From Pigoraptor vietnamica (lineage: Eukaryota > Opisthokonta > Filasterea), in assembly GCA_943704525.1 (NCBI GenBank), contig CALSCQ010003346.1, positions 1 to 25,342 on the forward strand: DNA of 25,342 nucleotides, given 5' to 3'. This document shows, piece by piece, positions 1 to 10,214 of the stretch. The notes under the pieces are model-generated. The model was given only the letters and a program-made list of their open reading frames with translations, was not told the DNA's origin and made no database searches. The translations under genes were made by a program, and so were the position numbers. Each line of letters opens with the position of its first letter. Position 1 is the stretch's first letter.

Positions 1-106
<106 letters not shown>

Positions 107-245
107 TGACTGCGCGTCGTCGATCGTCATTTAAAGAAAGGCTTTGGCGGCGCCGCAGCCGCTCAGGCGCACGTGAAATATGCCCCCCTGTTCTCAAGGC
201 ATACACACATACATATACTCGCTTTATTCACCTGCGCAATCGCAG

Positions 246-2077
246 GAGGTCCGCACGATGAGCGCCCTTCGCCACCCAAACATCGTGATGCTTCTGGCGG
301 CGAGTGTGCAGTGTGGGTGTGCCGTTGGCGTCGAGTGTGTCGCAGTGACTGCGAGCGGCTGTGTCTTTGCCTTCCCTGGTCTCCGGCCTTTTCTGATCGC
401 CTTGCCCATTGGCAAATGGCGATGCACTAATCCAACTCGGACTCATTCTTTTTTTTTGTTTTTTTGCTCTTATTCTGCTCTGCAGTCCCCGAGCTGGCCA
501 TTGTCGTCGAACTGATGGCGCGAGGCAGCCTCTACGACGTGTACCGCCACCCGCGCATTCGCATGGATTGGAAGCTGCGCGTGTCGATGGGTGCGTCTGC
601 GATGTCGCAGTCATTTTGTTTCCGTCTCCGTCGTAGACTGGTCACTGTCACTACTTGCGGACCTTGTACTGAGCCAGGCCTTCCGCAGCCCGCGATGCCG
701 CACAGGGTCTCGCGTACCTCCACGGCGGAACGCCGCCCATTTGTGAGTGCGGTGGCGTCTTCATTTTTTGCCTCTGCCTTGGTCTCTCATTCGTCACGGC
801 ATGTTACGCCTAGTCTCTCAGTCGTCACGGCATGTTACGCCTTTTTCCGCTGCTCTCTTCATCCTCATGCACATATGTCCGTGCGCAGACCATCTCGACC
901 TTAAATCGCCCAACCTGTTCGTGGATGAAGTAATGAGGGTCAAGGTGTGTATCTCGTACAACAAGGCGTACGAGTAGTTGTTCTAGTGTTGGGTATTATT
1001 ATTCTTATTAGTGTATATATATATATTAGTGTATATTAGTGTATATATATATATATATTAGTGTAGATTTCTTATTAGTATATATATATATATTAGTGTA
1101 GATTTCTTATTAGTGTATATATATATATATTAGTGTATATTAGTGTATATATATATATATTAGTGTAGATTTCTTATTAGTGTAGATTAGTGTAGAGGGA
1201 AGGAGGTACACTTTCTTATTTTAAAATAAGAAGGGGCTCCGTTTCGCACACACTGAGTTTCCCCGCCGTCTCTGTAGGTTGGTGACTTTGGCCTGGCCGA
1301 GTTTAAAAGAGACAACAAATTGGCGCTCCGACGAAAGGGATCCGTACTCTGGTGAGCCTGCGCGTGCTGTTGAAAATGTTGCGGGTGTGTGCATGTGCGG
1401 CCAGTTATTGGGGAGCGGCTGAATCTGCTCTGGCCCCGATTGACGCCGGTGCTCGGCTGTCTGCGTGTGCATTCGTGGTTTGAAATTGCCTCGACTCACG
1501 TGCGATACGGCGCAACCTGACCACTGAGCGGCGTCCCTTCCTATGCGTAGGATGGCGCCAGAGGTCATTCGGGGCGAGGCGTTTGAGGGCGACAAGGCCG
1601 ACGTGTATAGCTACGGTGGGTTCGGTTGACACTCTGGCTGTGCCAAACTGCAATTGCGCCACTCATTCTCTTCAATTCGCCCACACAGGAATTGTCCTCT
1701 GGGAACTCCTCTGTCGTCGCCTCCCCTACACGACGAGCGCGTTCAAGCGAGCCGAGATTGCGGGGCTGATAGCGCGGCAGCACGTGCGCCCGGAGATTCC
1801 CGCGGGCAGCCCAGAGCCGTGGGTCGCGCTGATGACTTCGGCGTGGGACAGCGAGCCCTCGAAACGGCCGTCTTTTCCCGATATTCTCGCGGCACTCCAG
1901 CGCTTTGATCCGTCGCGGTGGTCCGAGCCATCCGAGCGCACCCTCTCTCGCCGGCAGAGCGTGGTGTCCGGAAGAGGTGACGTGGGGAACATGCGCAGTG
2001 CGAGTGACGTGGGCGTTGCGATGGTCGCTGTGCCGGAAATGGGGCGAGAGGCCCCCTCTGGTGCGTCCGACGTGTGA
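246..2077 (+). CDS. TKL-type protein kinase, 3' part (HRD arginine replaced by leucine)
   Basis: This is the C-terminal part of a Ser/Thr or TKL-like kinase; the ATP-binding lobe lies upstream, partly outside the window. I read seven exons: 246-312, 486-590, 689-742, 889-944, 1278-1351, 1551-1615 and 1689-2077, with consistent phases and GT-AG introns, giving about 269 visible residues. Visible motifs in order: helix C region ending LRHPNIVMLLAASVQ, hinge VVELMARGSLYD, helix E ARDAAQGLAYLHGG, catalytic loop HLDLKSPN, GDFGLAEF, MAPEVIRG, DVYSYGIVLWELL and the late arginine in KRPSFPDIL. The catalytic Asp, Asn and DFG are intact, but the usual HRD reads HLD, so the kinase is non-RD. A short Ser/Val-rich tail follows the domain. 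The stretch 106-245 may hold part of an upstream exon, but I could not place one with confidence. The substrate is unknown. Confidence 0.94.
782..843. repeat. 31-bp tandem duplication in a kinase intron
   Basis: Two copies of a 31-bp unit beginning GTCTCTCA and containing GTCACGGCATGTTACGCC stand side by side within the intron 743-888. They differ at about two positions. This looks like a recent local duplication with no coding effect. Confidence 0.85.
985..1198. repeat. AT-rich minisatellite in a kinase intron
   Basis: Irregular repeats of TTAGTGTA followed by (TA)n, alternating with TAGATTTCTTATTAGTGTA, fill most of the 333-nt intron 945-1277. The block is extremely AT-rich in an otherwise GC-rich window and could form TA hairpins. 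Confidence 0.9.
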
Positions 2078-2202
2078 ACTGCGGATGGCCTCAACAGACC
2101 ATAAAAGGGAAACAAGGGGGAAAACAAAGAAAGCCCTCCAATATTGGGAGACAAGCCTGGCCTGTGACTCGAAGCAACAGAGATCGAGCACTGCCATTTA
2201 GT

Positions 2203-3798
2203 TCAGCATAGGTGAACGCCGTTGCCGCACCCGCGCGCCTGCAGCATACTGCTGAGGAACGAGGCGTACGTTGCGTCGCCCGTCACGGCACCCACTTTCG
2301 CGGGATTGGTGCGGACTGTCCGGACGGTGAAGGGAAGGGGCTCGGCGCCGGGGCCGAGCACGTCGACTTCGACGATGTGCGACTCAAGCCTGCGCACACG
2401 TGTTCGCGTGAATACCCAGCAACACCGTAAGCACTGCCAATTTGACGAGAAGAAACAAATTGACATAGAAAGGCACTTTGGCCTGTTGGAGCGAATATCG
2501 CAACAACGGCGAATCGGCCCACGGCTGTTCTCATATGCGCACCTCGGATCCGCGACAAGGCAGCCGACGACGCCGTCAAAGCCAATGTTGTGCGCCGCAA
2601 TCGCCGCCGCAGCCATCGTGTTGACGTTGTTTGGGGCAAGTGGGCACAGCGCGCGCACGGGGCCTGCGGTGCGACGAGTGAGAAAGGCAATCGGTCGACG
2701 ATATAAGCGACTTCCAAGACACAGTGCCACTCAAAAGATGGCACACAATGTCTACCTATACCCTTCAACGCACCCTCGTAGAGCACAGTCTCCCCCGCCA
2801 CAGACACCGCGGCGTCGTTCTTTGCGCCGAGGTCACCCTCGAGCTTGAAGCTCAGCGGGTGCTTCTTCATCGTTATCCGCAGACCTTTGAGCGTCCCTCG
2901 GTCCGCCATCTTGCGAATGTCGACGCCGCCCCACAGCGCGCCGGAGGGAACGTACATGCCGTGTCCGCCCGCGTTCGTGCATGCGGCCTCGCGAAGGCGC
3001 GCCTCCAAACTGGCGTCGGCAAGCGCCGTCGGAGACCCAATCTGCGCCAACACGTGCGCGGATGGCTCCATGAGCCTCGCACACAGAGAGCACCGCCAAC
3101 GCAATTCGTACGCAACTACTAAGTGCAACATTCTCACAGCACAACGGGACCATCATCCACAATCAACACGAGTGCTGCTCAATGAAAGTCCCACCATATA
3201 GTCTGCCGCGTGGATAAAGCGCGCCCCATACTGCGAGGTGATGTCGGGGTGCGCCACTTCCACGATTAGATCGGCCTTCCTGCGGTGGCACACAAACTGA
3301 CTCAGCACGGCCCAACCTCTCATGATCATGACGAGCACGCGTGCGTCGGATGCACGAGCCTGCTCAGTATGCGCACATCTCCGCTTACGTCACACGCCGA
3401 CGCACTCGAACCCCACCGTCCTTCAAAGTCGTCCAGGTTCTCGAGCACATATTGCTCGGGGATGCACTCGCGCACTCGCGCGGGGGTGCGGTTCCACACA
3501 AACGCAAGCTCAAGGTCGCCCGGCCGCTTGAGCACGGCATCGGCCAGGTATTTCCCTATCCGGTGCGGCAGGGAACACGCAGTGAGCCAGCGCACCCTGT
3601 CGTTTGTGCCACAACACACAATTGCAGTTGCTACACACACGCAAGACTGCAGTCTCATGCATGAAGCTACTAAAGGCGCATACGGATATACGGCGATGTG
3701 CCACGTGCGTACACCCAGCCACTCGTGTGCACACAACACTCACCGAGGTGCCCATAGCCCACAACGCCAACGCGTCGCTTCGGTTGAGGCGCAGCCAT
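2203..3798 (-). CDS. ASPDH: L-aspartate dehydrogenase (ASPDH family)
   Basis: The family oxidises L-aspartate with NAD(P)+ to iminoaspartate/oxaloacetate and ammonia, and in some organisms feeds NAD synthesis. Six exons, in transcript order, 3798-3744, 3555-3417, 3279-3195, 3041-2774, 2663-2543 and 2389-2203, join in frame to 284 residues, close to the roughly 283 I recall for the human protein. The start is the ATG giving MAAPQPKRRVGVVGYGHLG, a beta strand followed by the dinucleotide-binding GYGHLG loop. Further family blocks are LIVEVAHPDI, DYMIGSPTALAD, VPSGALWGG, ITMKKHP (the His near the active site), LAPNNVNTMAAAA and the C-terminal NPAKVGAVTGDATYASF. It converges on the kinase, with 125 bp between stops. 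It diverges from the RFWD3-like gene, with 198 bp between starts. The tail after the SMLQA segment is short and Cys/Gly-rich. Confidence 0.93.
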
Positions 3799-3996
3799 TC
3801 TTTAAATTCAAACGGAAATCGTTGCGTTTAGCGTATGCGTGTGCGTGTGCTGTGTCTTCTGTGAAGTCGGCACACGCAGTAACACGCTCGATCACGAAGT
3901 GGCTGAGTAACCGCGCGCAATCGCGTCAGTTTCAAACGCGTTGTCTCTGCGCAGAGATGTCCCCAAAAACTCACGCCAACAATGACTTAGGACGAC
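3799..3996. promoter_or_regulatory. Divergent intergenic region, ASPDH / RFWD3-like
   Basis: The 198 bp between the two start codons must contain both 5' leaders and, by inference, a shared or overlapping promoter. No TATA box is evident. An ATCACGAAGT sequence at 3891-3900 only partly matches the ATCACGTGAY motif seen in other divergent gaps. Short TGTGCGTGTG stretches are present near 3836-3852. Confidence 0.55.
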
Positions 3997-4503
3997 ATGG
4001 AAGACGCCGGCGGAGCACTCGCGGTGCCTGCGGCGGAGTCCGTGTCTGCGCCGGCGCCAATGGATGTGGACGGGGGCGGTGCACCTGCTGGAGATGCCTA
4101 TGCACTGCCGCAAGCAGCGCGAGTGGGAGAAGGAGTAGAGGGAGCGGCCGCGGCGGCCAACGACGGGCCAGTAGACGCCGTTCCCGCAGAACTGGAAGAG
4201 GAAGAACCGATGGCAGTGGACGGCGGTGAGGGTGTGGGAGCGCACTCGCTTGAAGATGGGCACTCGGCGGGTGACGTGGTCGCTGCGGCCGTGAGTGCAT
4301 CGCCGGGCGACGGCGACTTTCAGCCAGCGGACCGCTCTTCCCGCAAGCGCAAGGCAGACGAAGTGGAGCGCGATGACGGGGAAGAGAATGACGACCAGGA
4401 GGTGGACTGCGCTGCGTTGTGTGGTGGTGGTGTGCGGTTGCCTGTTACCTGGCGGCGTTGTTTTACATAACCGGTTCATATTAGCTCAGTCTGTGAGTGA
4501 TAG

Positions 4504-4537
<34 letters not shown>

Positions 4538-4605
4538 GTGTGTGTGTGTGTGTGTGCGTGTGTGTGTGTGTGTGTGTGGGTGTGGGTGTGGGTGTGGGTG
4601 TGGGT

Positions 4606-4640
<35 letters not shown>

Positions 4641-7631
4641 TGTGTGTGTGTGTGCGTGCGGCGTGTGTCTTTCTCCGTCTGTCTCTCACACGCTGCCATG
4701 CGCAGGGACAAATATGCCCCATTTGCTTTGAGCCGTGGACGAGTTCAGGCGCGCACCGAATAGCGTCGCTCAAGTGCGGCCACTTGTTCGGCAAAGGGTG
4801 CGTTCACTCCGCGCTGACTCGCACCACGCACGCACGCACGCACGCACGTGGCTCACACTGCGAACTGTCGTGCCCGAAGTACAAACTACACAGTTCATTA
4901 CGCGCACTTACGCTAATTTACATGCGTCCACACACGCCTCGCACTCGCTCTCGCCCCATCCTCACCGTCTGTGTGTCCCAATTGGCAGATGCATCGAAAA
5001 GTGGCTGAAGAAGTCCTCCGCGCCCAAGTGTCCCCACTGCAACGCGCGTGCGAAGAGCGCCGACATTCGCGTGCTCTACGCAAAGCTGATTGCCGTGACG
5101 GACACTTCGGAGAGGGAGCGCCTCGCCGCGCAGCTGGAGGCGGAGCGCGCGGAGAAGTTCCGGTGCGTGACAGCACTCGCGCAGTGCTCGCTTGGGCTCG
5201 TTGTGTGTGTTGTGTGTGTGTGCTTTTGTGCGTGCATCGCATGCATTCCGACAGGTTCATGGGCACGGCGCACTTGTTCGCGCATACGCACACACGCTTA
5301 CGCGCAAACTTACACCAACACTTGCACGCAGTGCGATGCAATCGGAGGCGCGGATTAAGCTGCAGTACCAAATGCTCAAGTCGGAGTGCGAGCGCCTTCA
5401 GAGGGACCTGGAGGCGCGCGAAAGGTGCGCGCTGTTTGAAGTGCATTTCATCGCTGCGTGCCATCGCTGGCTGCTGGGAGCGCCTCTCTCCCATTGCGCG
5501 CAGTCCCAAGAGCATTGCGCTATCCTCTGCTGCGAGTACCCCTCTTCTAGTTTCACTCTATCCCGCCCAACTGCGCTCATTGTCTGTGTCTCGCAGCCAA
5601 CTCAAGGCCGCCGTAAGTGGTGCTGCAAGCGCACCACAACGGGCGGAAGAGGCTCCGGGCGGAAGCACCGATGTCGACCCCGTCGTACCGCAGGAGGCAA
5701 TCTCGGACGCCCCCTTCAAGCTCGTGAAGACAATACCAACGGCGTCGGTAAGTGGCCGCTGTGCGCAAGCGTGCGTACGTTGCAAGTAATGTCTGTGTGG
5801 TGCCTGGATAGGGGCGTGTGTGCGAACGTTGAACTAAGTGTGTGTGTCTGGACAGGGGCGTGTGGTGGACTACGACCTGGCCGCGTGCTCGTTGCTGGCC
5901 GCGAAGGAGTGCGCGCAGCCCATGGTATCAAAGTTCGGCTTTGTCAAGGTGGGTCGGGCGTCCTGCTGCGGAGAGGGTGAGGGTCTCGGTTGGACGCGTG
6001 CAGAATGGGCTTGCTGTATATTGGCGTGCAGAAGGGGCCTGTTGCTGTTTTGGTTTCCTGGGCAGTTGCTTGTGCTGTGCTTCACTCTTCTTTCCTCGTT
6101 ATCCTGTTATGCCGTTGTTATAGAGTCGTTGGCTCAACGCTTTCTGTCGCTGCAAGTACGGTTGACTTGCAAGTATAAACTCCCGACGCACGCTTGCCGC
6201 AGGTGAGCCTTCTGGACTATCGGCACACGGAGTACGTCGGCGTCCACGCAAAGCCCGTGCGCGATATCAAGTGCAGTCCGCGTGTTGACGGCCTCGTGCT
6301 CACGGCGTCGCTCGACCGCACCGCCAAGCTCACGAGCACAATAAGCAACGCCGTCGTCCAAACGTACGTTCGATTTCGCGAAGTGAAACGCAGGCAGCGT
6401 ACATGGCTGCTTGCGTGTTTGCGAATCCGAGCGCTGGTGGCTTGCATGGGGGGCTCCACCGTCATTCACGGCATGTGTTTGTGGCGGGCGCTTGGTGATG
6501 ACGTCGCTTACACGTGCGACCCTTCGTGCGTCGCAGGTACAACTGCCTTCACCCCGTGTGGAGCTGCGCTTGGGACGCAGAGGATTCCAACTACCTCTAC
6601 TGCGGCCTTGTGAACGGCACCGTCCTCGTGTTTGACATACGCAACACATCGATGCACGTGCAGTCGATTGCCAGCGACGACGTCCAGGGGCAGATATTCT
6701 CGCTGTGTCACGTGCCGGCTGGGTCGGGCATTCAGGGCGAGAACGCGCACCCTGCGGCGTTGTTTGCGGCGACCATGCGGGGAACGCTCGCGTTTACGAA
6801 GGAGGCGTCCGAGTACAGGCGGCGCGACTTGGGTCTGCCCGCGGCGCCGTGCGTGTCGGTGTCGTACGACCTTCCCAGCCAGCGATTCCTCGCCTCGTTC
6901 CGTCCCAACGCAGCGAACCGCCACAACCGAGGCATAATATCCGCGGGTCGCTGTTTTGTTGGTGTCTGCGTGTCGCATAATAGTCGCACCTCTGTCGTCA
7001 GTTTTCATTGCGGTCGTGTGCGCCGCACTCAGTTTTCATGCTCCTTGTGTGAACTCGATGGCATGTGTCCGTTTGATTCAAGCTGATCCGAATTTGCCTT
7101 CCTTGACCGTCGCACGTGTTCAGTGTGTCTGATCAGATGCGCGCGCTGGTGAAGGCGCAGCTTGTCGGCGACACGGCCTCAAAGTACCTCTCGCGCTCCA
7201 CCATATTCGCCGGTGCCACTGGGCGCACGTTTGCCGCCACGTGCGACGAAACGGCCCTGTCGGTGGGTGTGTGCGCGCACAGTCGCAACTTCGGTGGTGT
7301 GTGAGATTGTTCGGTGCCGTTTGGGGTGGCCGCCTTCCCGATGGAAGACGCGGTGATGTCACACTTCCCTTCTCCTTCCTATACTTTTCTAGCTTGACCG
7401 CTGCTACGCTAGCTGTCGCCATGCCTTCTGAATGTGCAACGCCCGTCGCAGGTGGTGTTGTGGGACATAAGCGGCGTCCCGGTGACCGTGTCGCAGCGCC
7501 TCGCCAGCCACCCACCCGCCGCGGGGAAGCCGGCGTCGCCGCTCCTCGACGTCCGCGCGTTCTCGTATCATAGCAGCCATTTCTTGGCAACGACTAGTGA
7601 GACTGTCGTGTCATTATACCGAAGAGAGTGA
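3997..7631 (+). CDS. RFWD3: RFWD3-like RING-finger and WD40 E3 ubiquitin ligase
   Basis: RFWD3 in animals ubiquitinates RPA and RAD51 at stalled forks and crosslinks. Exons: 3997-4401, 4706-4797, 4989-5162, 5332-5424, 5597-5747, 5856-5948, 6203-6363, 6537 to about 6950, about 7130-7262 and 7452-7631, giving roughly 620 residues (human about 774). Residues 1-135 are Ala/Asp/Glu-rich with a basic patch SSRKRKADE, a possible nuclear signal. The RING follows: CPICFEPW at C139/C142, CGHLFGKGC at C159/H161/C167, and CPHC at C180/C183, then the family block DIRVLYAKLIAVTDTSERER. A coiled coil follows (KLQYQMLKSECERLQRDLEA). WD40 blades include VSLLDYRHTEYV, LVLTASLDRTAKLTS, HPVWSCAWD, YCGLVNGTVLVFDIRNTS and the last exon starting VVLWDISG. 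The exon 8/9 junction is unresolved (donor between 6931 and 6972). It converges on the EFM7-like gene. Confidence 0.92.
4505..4667 (+). repeat. (GT)n / (GGGTGT)n repeat in RFWD3-like intron 1
   Basis: A GT run with interspersed GC steps and a block of five GTGGGT-type units (about 4576-4607) fills the middle of the 304-nt intron 4402-4705. On the transcribed strand it reads UG. Confidence 0.95.
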
Positions 7632-7927
7632 CGCATCCGTTTGCCCGCCCCTCCGTGCTCAATTTACCGTAGTTTTGCGTTCATTCAGTCTCAATGACAC
7701 GCGGGCAGAGGCAGGAGGTAGAGGGGCGAAAATGGCCCAGAAAACACACATGCCTCCGGAGTGCGTGGACCATGTGCTCATAATATGACCACGTGTCGCG
7801 GGTGCCTTGCCGCTCGATGCTCATTCACGCCTCGCAGGTTGGTCTCGCACCGGCGTTTGGCGCCAAGGTCTCGCTCATAATTGGCGACAGGAGGTGGACG
7901 TGTCGCAGTGACAGGAGCCCTCGAGCG

Positions 7928-8467
7928 TCAGCTGGTGCTTGCGTGACGCAGCACGTACACGTGGACGGTGCGCTTGCACTCGATGCGATAGTCGTCCGAG
8001 TCGAAGCTCGCCTCCTCACCCCAGGCGCCGGGCACCTTTACGGTGGTCACGTGCTCCGGCACGAGGCCCTCGTCACGTGCCTTGGCCACAAACGCAAACG
8101 CGCCGCCGTCGCACGTGTGGTCCGCGAAAATGGCATACGCCGTGCCTTCCAGCGCAAGTGCGCGCTTGACGGTACGCATCTGAGCGGCGTGCTGTTCCGG
8201 CAGCCACATGGTGTCGGCCATGAGGACGACGTCAAAGGAGCCGAAGGCGTCGTTGCTGCGCGCGTCCAGTGGAAGCGTGCTAACGGAAAAAATGCGCGAA
8301 ATTGGAAGGTGAGATGACGCCGATTGAAACAGACCGAGTACCGAGCACGCACACAAACGCACAAAGAAGCAGCACGAAAGCAACAGCACTCTTAAACTTT
8401 AACAGGCCACGCACACATGTCGGATCAGCTTAAAGTTATAGGCGTGTGTCCATCGACTCCACTAGTG

Positions 8468-8558
<91 letters not shown>

Positions 8559-9452
8559 TCGGATCAGCTTAAATCATAGACGTGAGTCCATCGACTCCAC
8601 TGGGCAACACACAAAGAGAGAGCAGACCGCAAGCGCAAACGGCGACACTCACGCGATGACGTCGTCGAGAGGCGTGCCCCACACGTGCGGAGCAATCGAA
8701 CAGCGCGCGGCAGCCTCCGGCGCGAGACTGCGCGCGACGTTACCTCCGATGTTCGTAACAATGTCGCCCGAGGGATAGTCCGTCAGCGCCACCTGCCGCA
8801 GCATGCCGCATTAGGGCTTGAGAGCACCACAACACAGACTACCCTTGCCTTATGTTGCCATATGTGGCTACACTCACCCAGTGCGCGCCATTTGCAGCCG
8901 CGCATATACCAGGGAGCGCACCGCCGGCACCGAGTTCAAGCACACTGCATGCACAGTCGCGTCAGCGCGCAATAGCACGAAGAAGATTTGTATGCACCGT
9001 GATGAGGGTCGGCATGTGTCAAGTGTCCCACCGTTTGCCTTTCACGTCTATTTTTCCGTCGCATATCCAATCCGCAGTGAAGATTGCGCTGATCCAAACA
9101 AAATGCGCAAAGAGGTCCGCTGCAAAACGGCGAATGTGTCGGGCGTCGGTTGAAAATCTTGAGACGAAAGGGCGCGTGGAAACGTCAAACACACACAGAG
9201 AGAAGCAAATAGATGCCAGACAAGCACACACGCGCAAGGGGGGGTCCAATTAACCCACCAATGCCAGCACTGGCTATGTACAAGACACACGCCCACGCGA
9301 CACCCACCGCTGCTTTCGCTTGGCAGCTTGATGCGCAGGCGCACACCCGCACGAACATACTCAAACTCGCCCCCTCGCTCCCCCTGGTATATCTGCGGCT
9401 GTCCGAAGACACCGAGCCCCTCGGCGAAGATGTCCTCGCAGTCCGACGCCAT
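7928..9452 (-). CDS. EFM7: EFM7/NNT1-type SAM-dependent protein N-methyltransferase
   Basis: The yeast family member methylates the N-terminal Gly and adjacent Lys of elongation factor eEF1A; I infer the same role here. Five exons (transcript order 9452-9308, 9119-9032, 8944-8878, 8792-8653, 8279-7928) join in frame to 263 residues; yeast Efm7 is about 261. The start gives MASDCEDIFAEGLGVF, matching the family's opening. Then come LFAHFVWISAIF (the His/Trp block), motif I VLELGAGGALPG at about residues 79-90, the post-I acidic TDYPS at about 104-108, DVVLMADTMW (motif II) and the closing RTVHVYVLRH. These features distinguish it from METTL21-type enzymes, but a related lysine methyltransferase cannot be wholly excluded. 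It diverges from the IQCC-like gene (274 bp between starts). Its last intron carries a CA/GA repeat. Confidence 0.85.
8417..8601. repeat. ~46-bp direct duplication flanking a (CA)n(GA)n microsatellite
   Basis: Copies at 8417-8463 and 8556-8601 both begin ATGTCGGATCAGCTTAAA and end CCATCGACTCCACT, with a handful of differences between. The 92 bp separating them are GTGG-flanked (CA)n at 8469-8504 and (GA)n at 8505-8556. The whole lies in the last intron of the methyltransferase gene, where the sense strand reads (TC)n(TG)n. Confidence 0.9.
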
Positions 9453-9726
9453 GATGCGCGGTTGCAGTGCAGTCACACGCACACACACGGCCAGTGTGCA
9501 AGTCACTTTTCAAACTGCCGGCTGCATGCATGCACGTGTCGTGCGAAGTGGAGCACGCAGTAACAATCACGTGATGTCTTGGCGCGAACTTTTTGAGTTT
9601 TCACTGTGAGAGAAAGCACATGTTCATCTTGCGCGTGGGTGTATCTCCAGGGCTCTTGACCAGTTTGCCGCTGCGCTGTCAATCGTGGCATTATATCTGC
9701 TCTTCATGGCGCACCACAGCTGAAGG
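9453..9726. promoter_or_regulatory. Divergent intergenic region, EFM7-like / IQCC-like, with ATCACGTGAT palindrome
   Basis: The 274 bp between the start codons contain a perfect 10-bp palindrome ATCACGTGAT at 9566-9575. Its core CACGTG is an E-box of the type bound by bHLH factors in many eukaryotes. Promoter function is inferred from position only. Confidence 0.55.
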
Positions 9727-10176
9727 ATGGACGCGCAGCGGGAGGCCGCGGCCACCCGAATTCAGGTCCGCTGATCCATCACCTTGTGCGTCGCTCTTGG
9801 AATGTTCACTCACTCCCCTCCCCGCAGGCGTGCTTTCGCGGCCATCGGGTGCGCGCGCAGCTGTTTGCAGCAGTGCGGAGGGAGTACGAGGAGCTCTTTG
9901 AGGAGATCGAGGGAGGCCTGGGTGGCTACGTCAAGCCCCGAATTGTGTGGCGCGAGGGGTCGCTCCTGGCGCCGTCGTTCTTGTAAGTGTCCCTCATTGG
10001 CTATATGGCGTGTTGGGAGTGGCATCGCGGTGTTGTGTGTGTGCGTGCGTGTTGTGTGTGTGTGTGTGTTGTGTGTGTGCGTGCGTGTTGTGTGTATGTG
10101 TGCGTGCGTGTTGTGTGTCTATGTGCGTGCGTGTTGTGTGTGTGTGTGCGTGCGTGTTGTGTGTGTGTGTGCGTGC

Positions 10177-10214
<38 letters not shown>

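Noticed and set aside
228-614. Minus-strand open frame of 128 codons over the kinase exons
   Set aside because: Kinase motifs on the plus strand explain the region; the antisense frame shows no recognisable motif.
4481-4794. Open frames coding Cys-Val or Thr-His repeats
   Set aside because: These are the (GT)n microsatellite in an intron, read on either strand. Their boundaries do not match any conserved domain.
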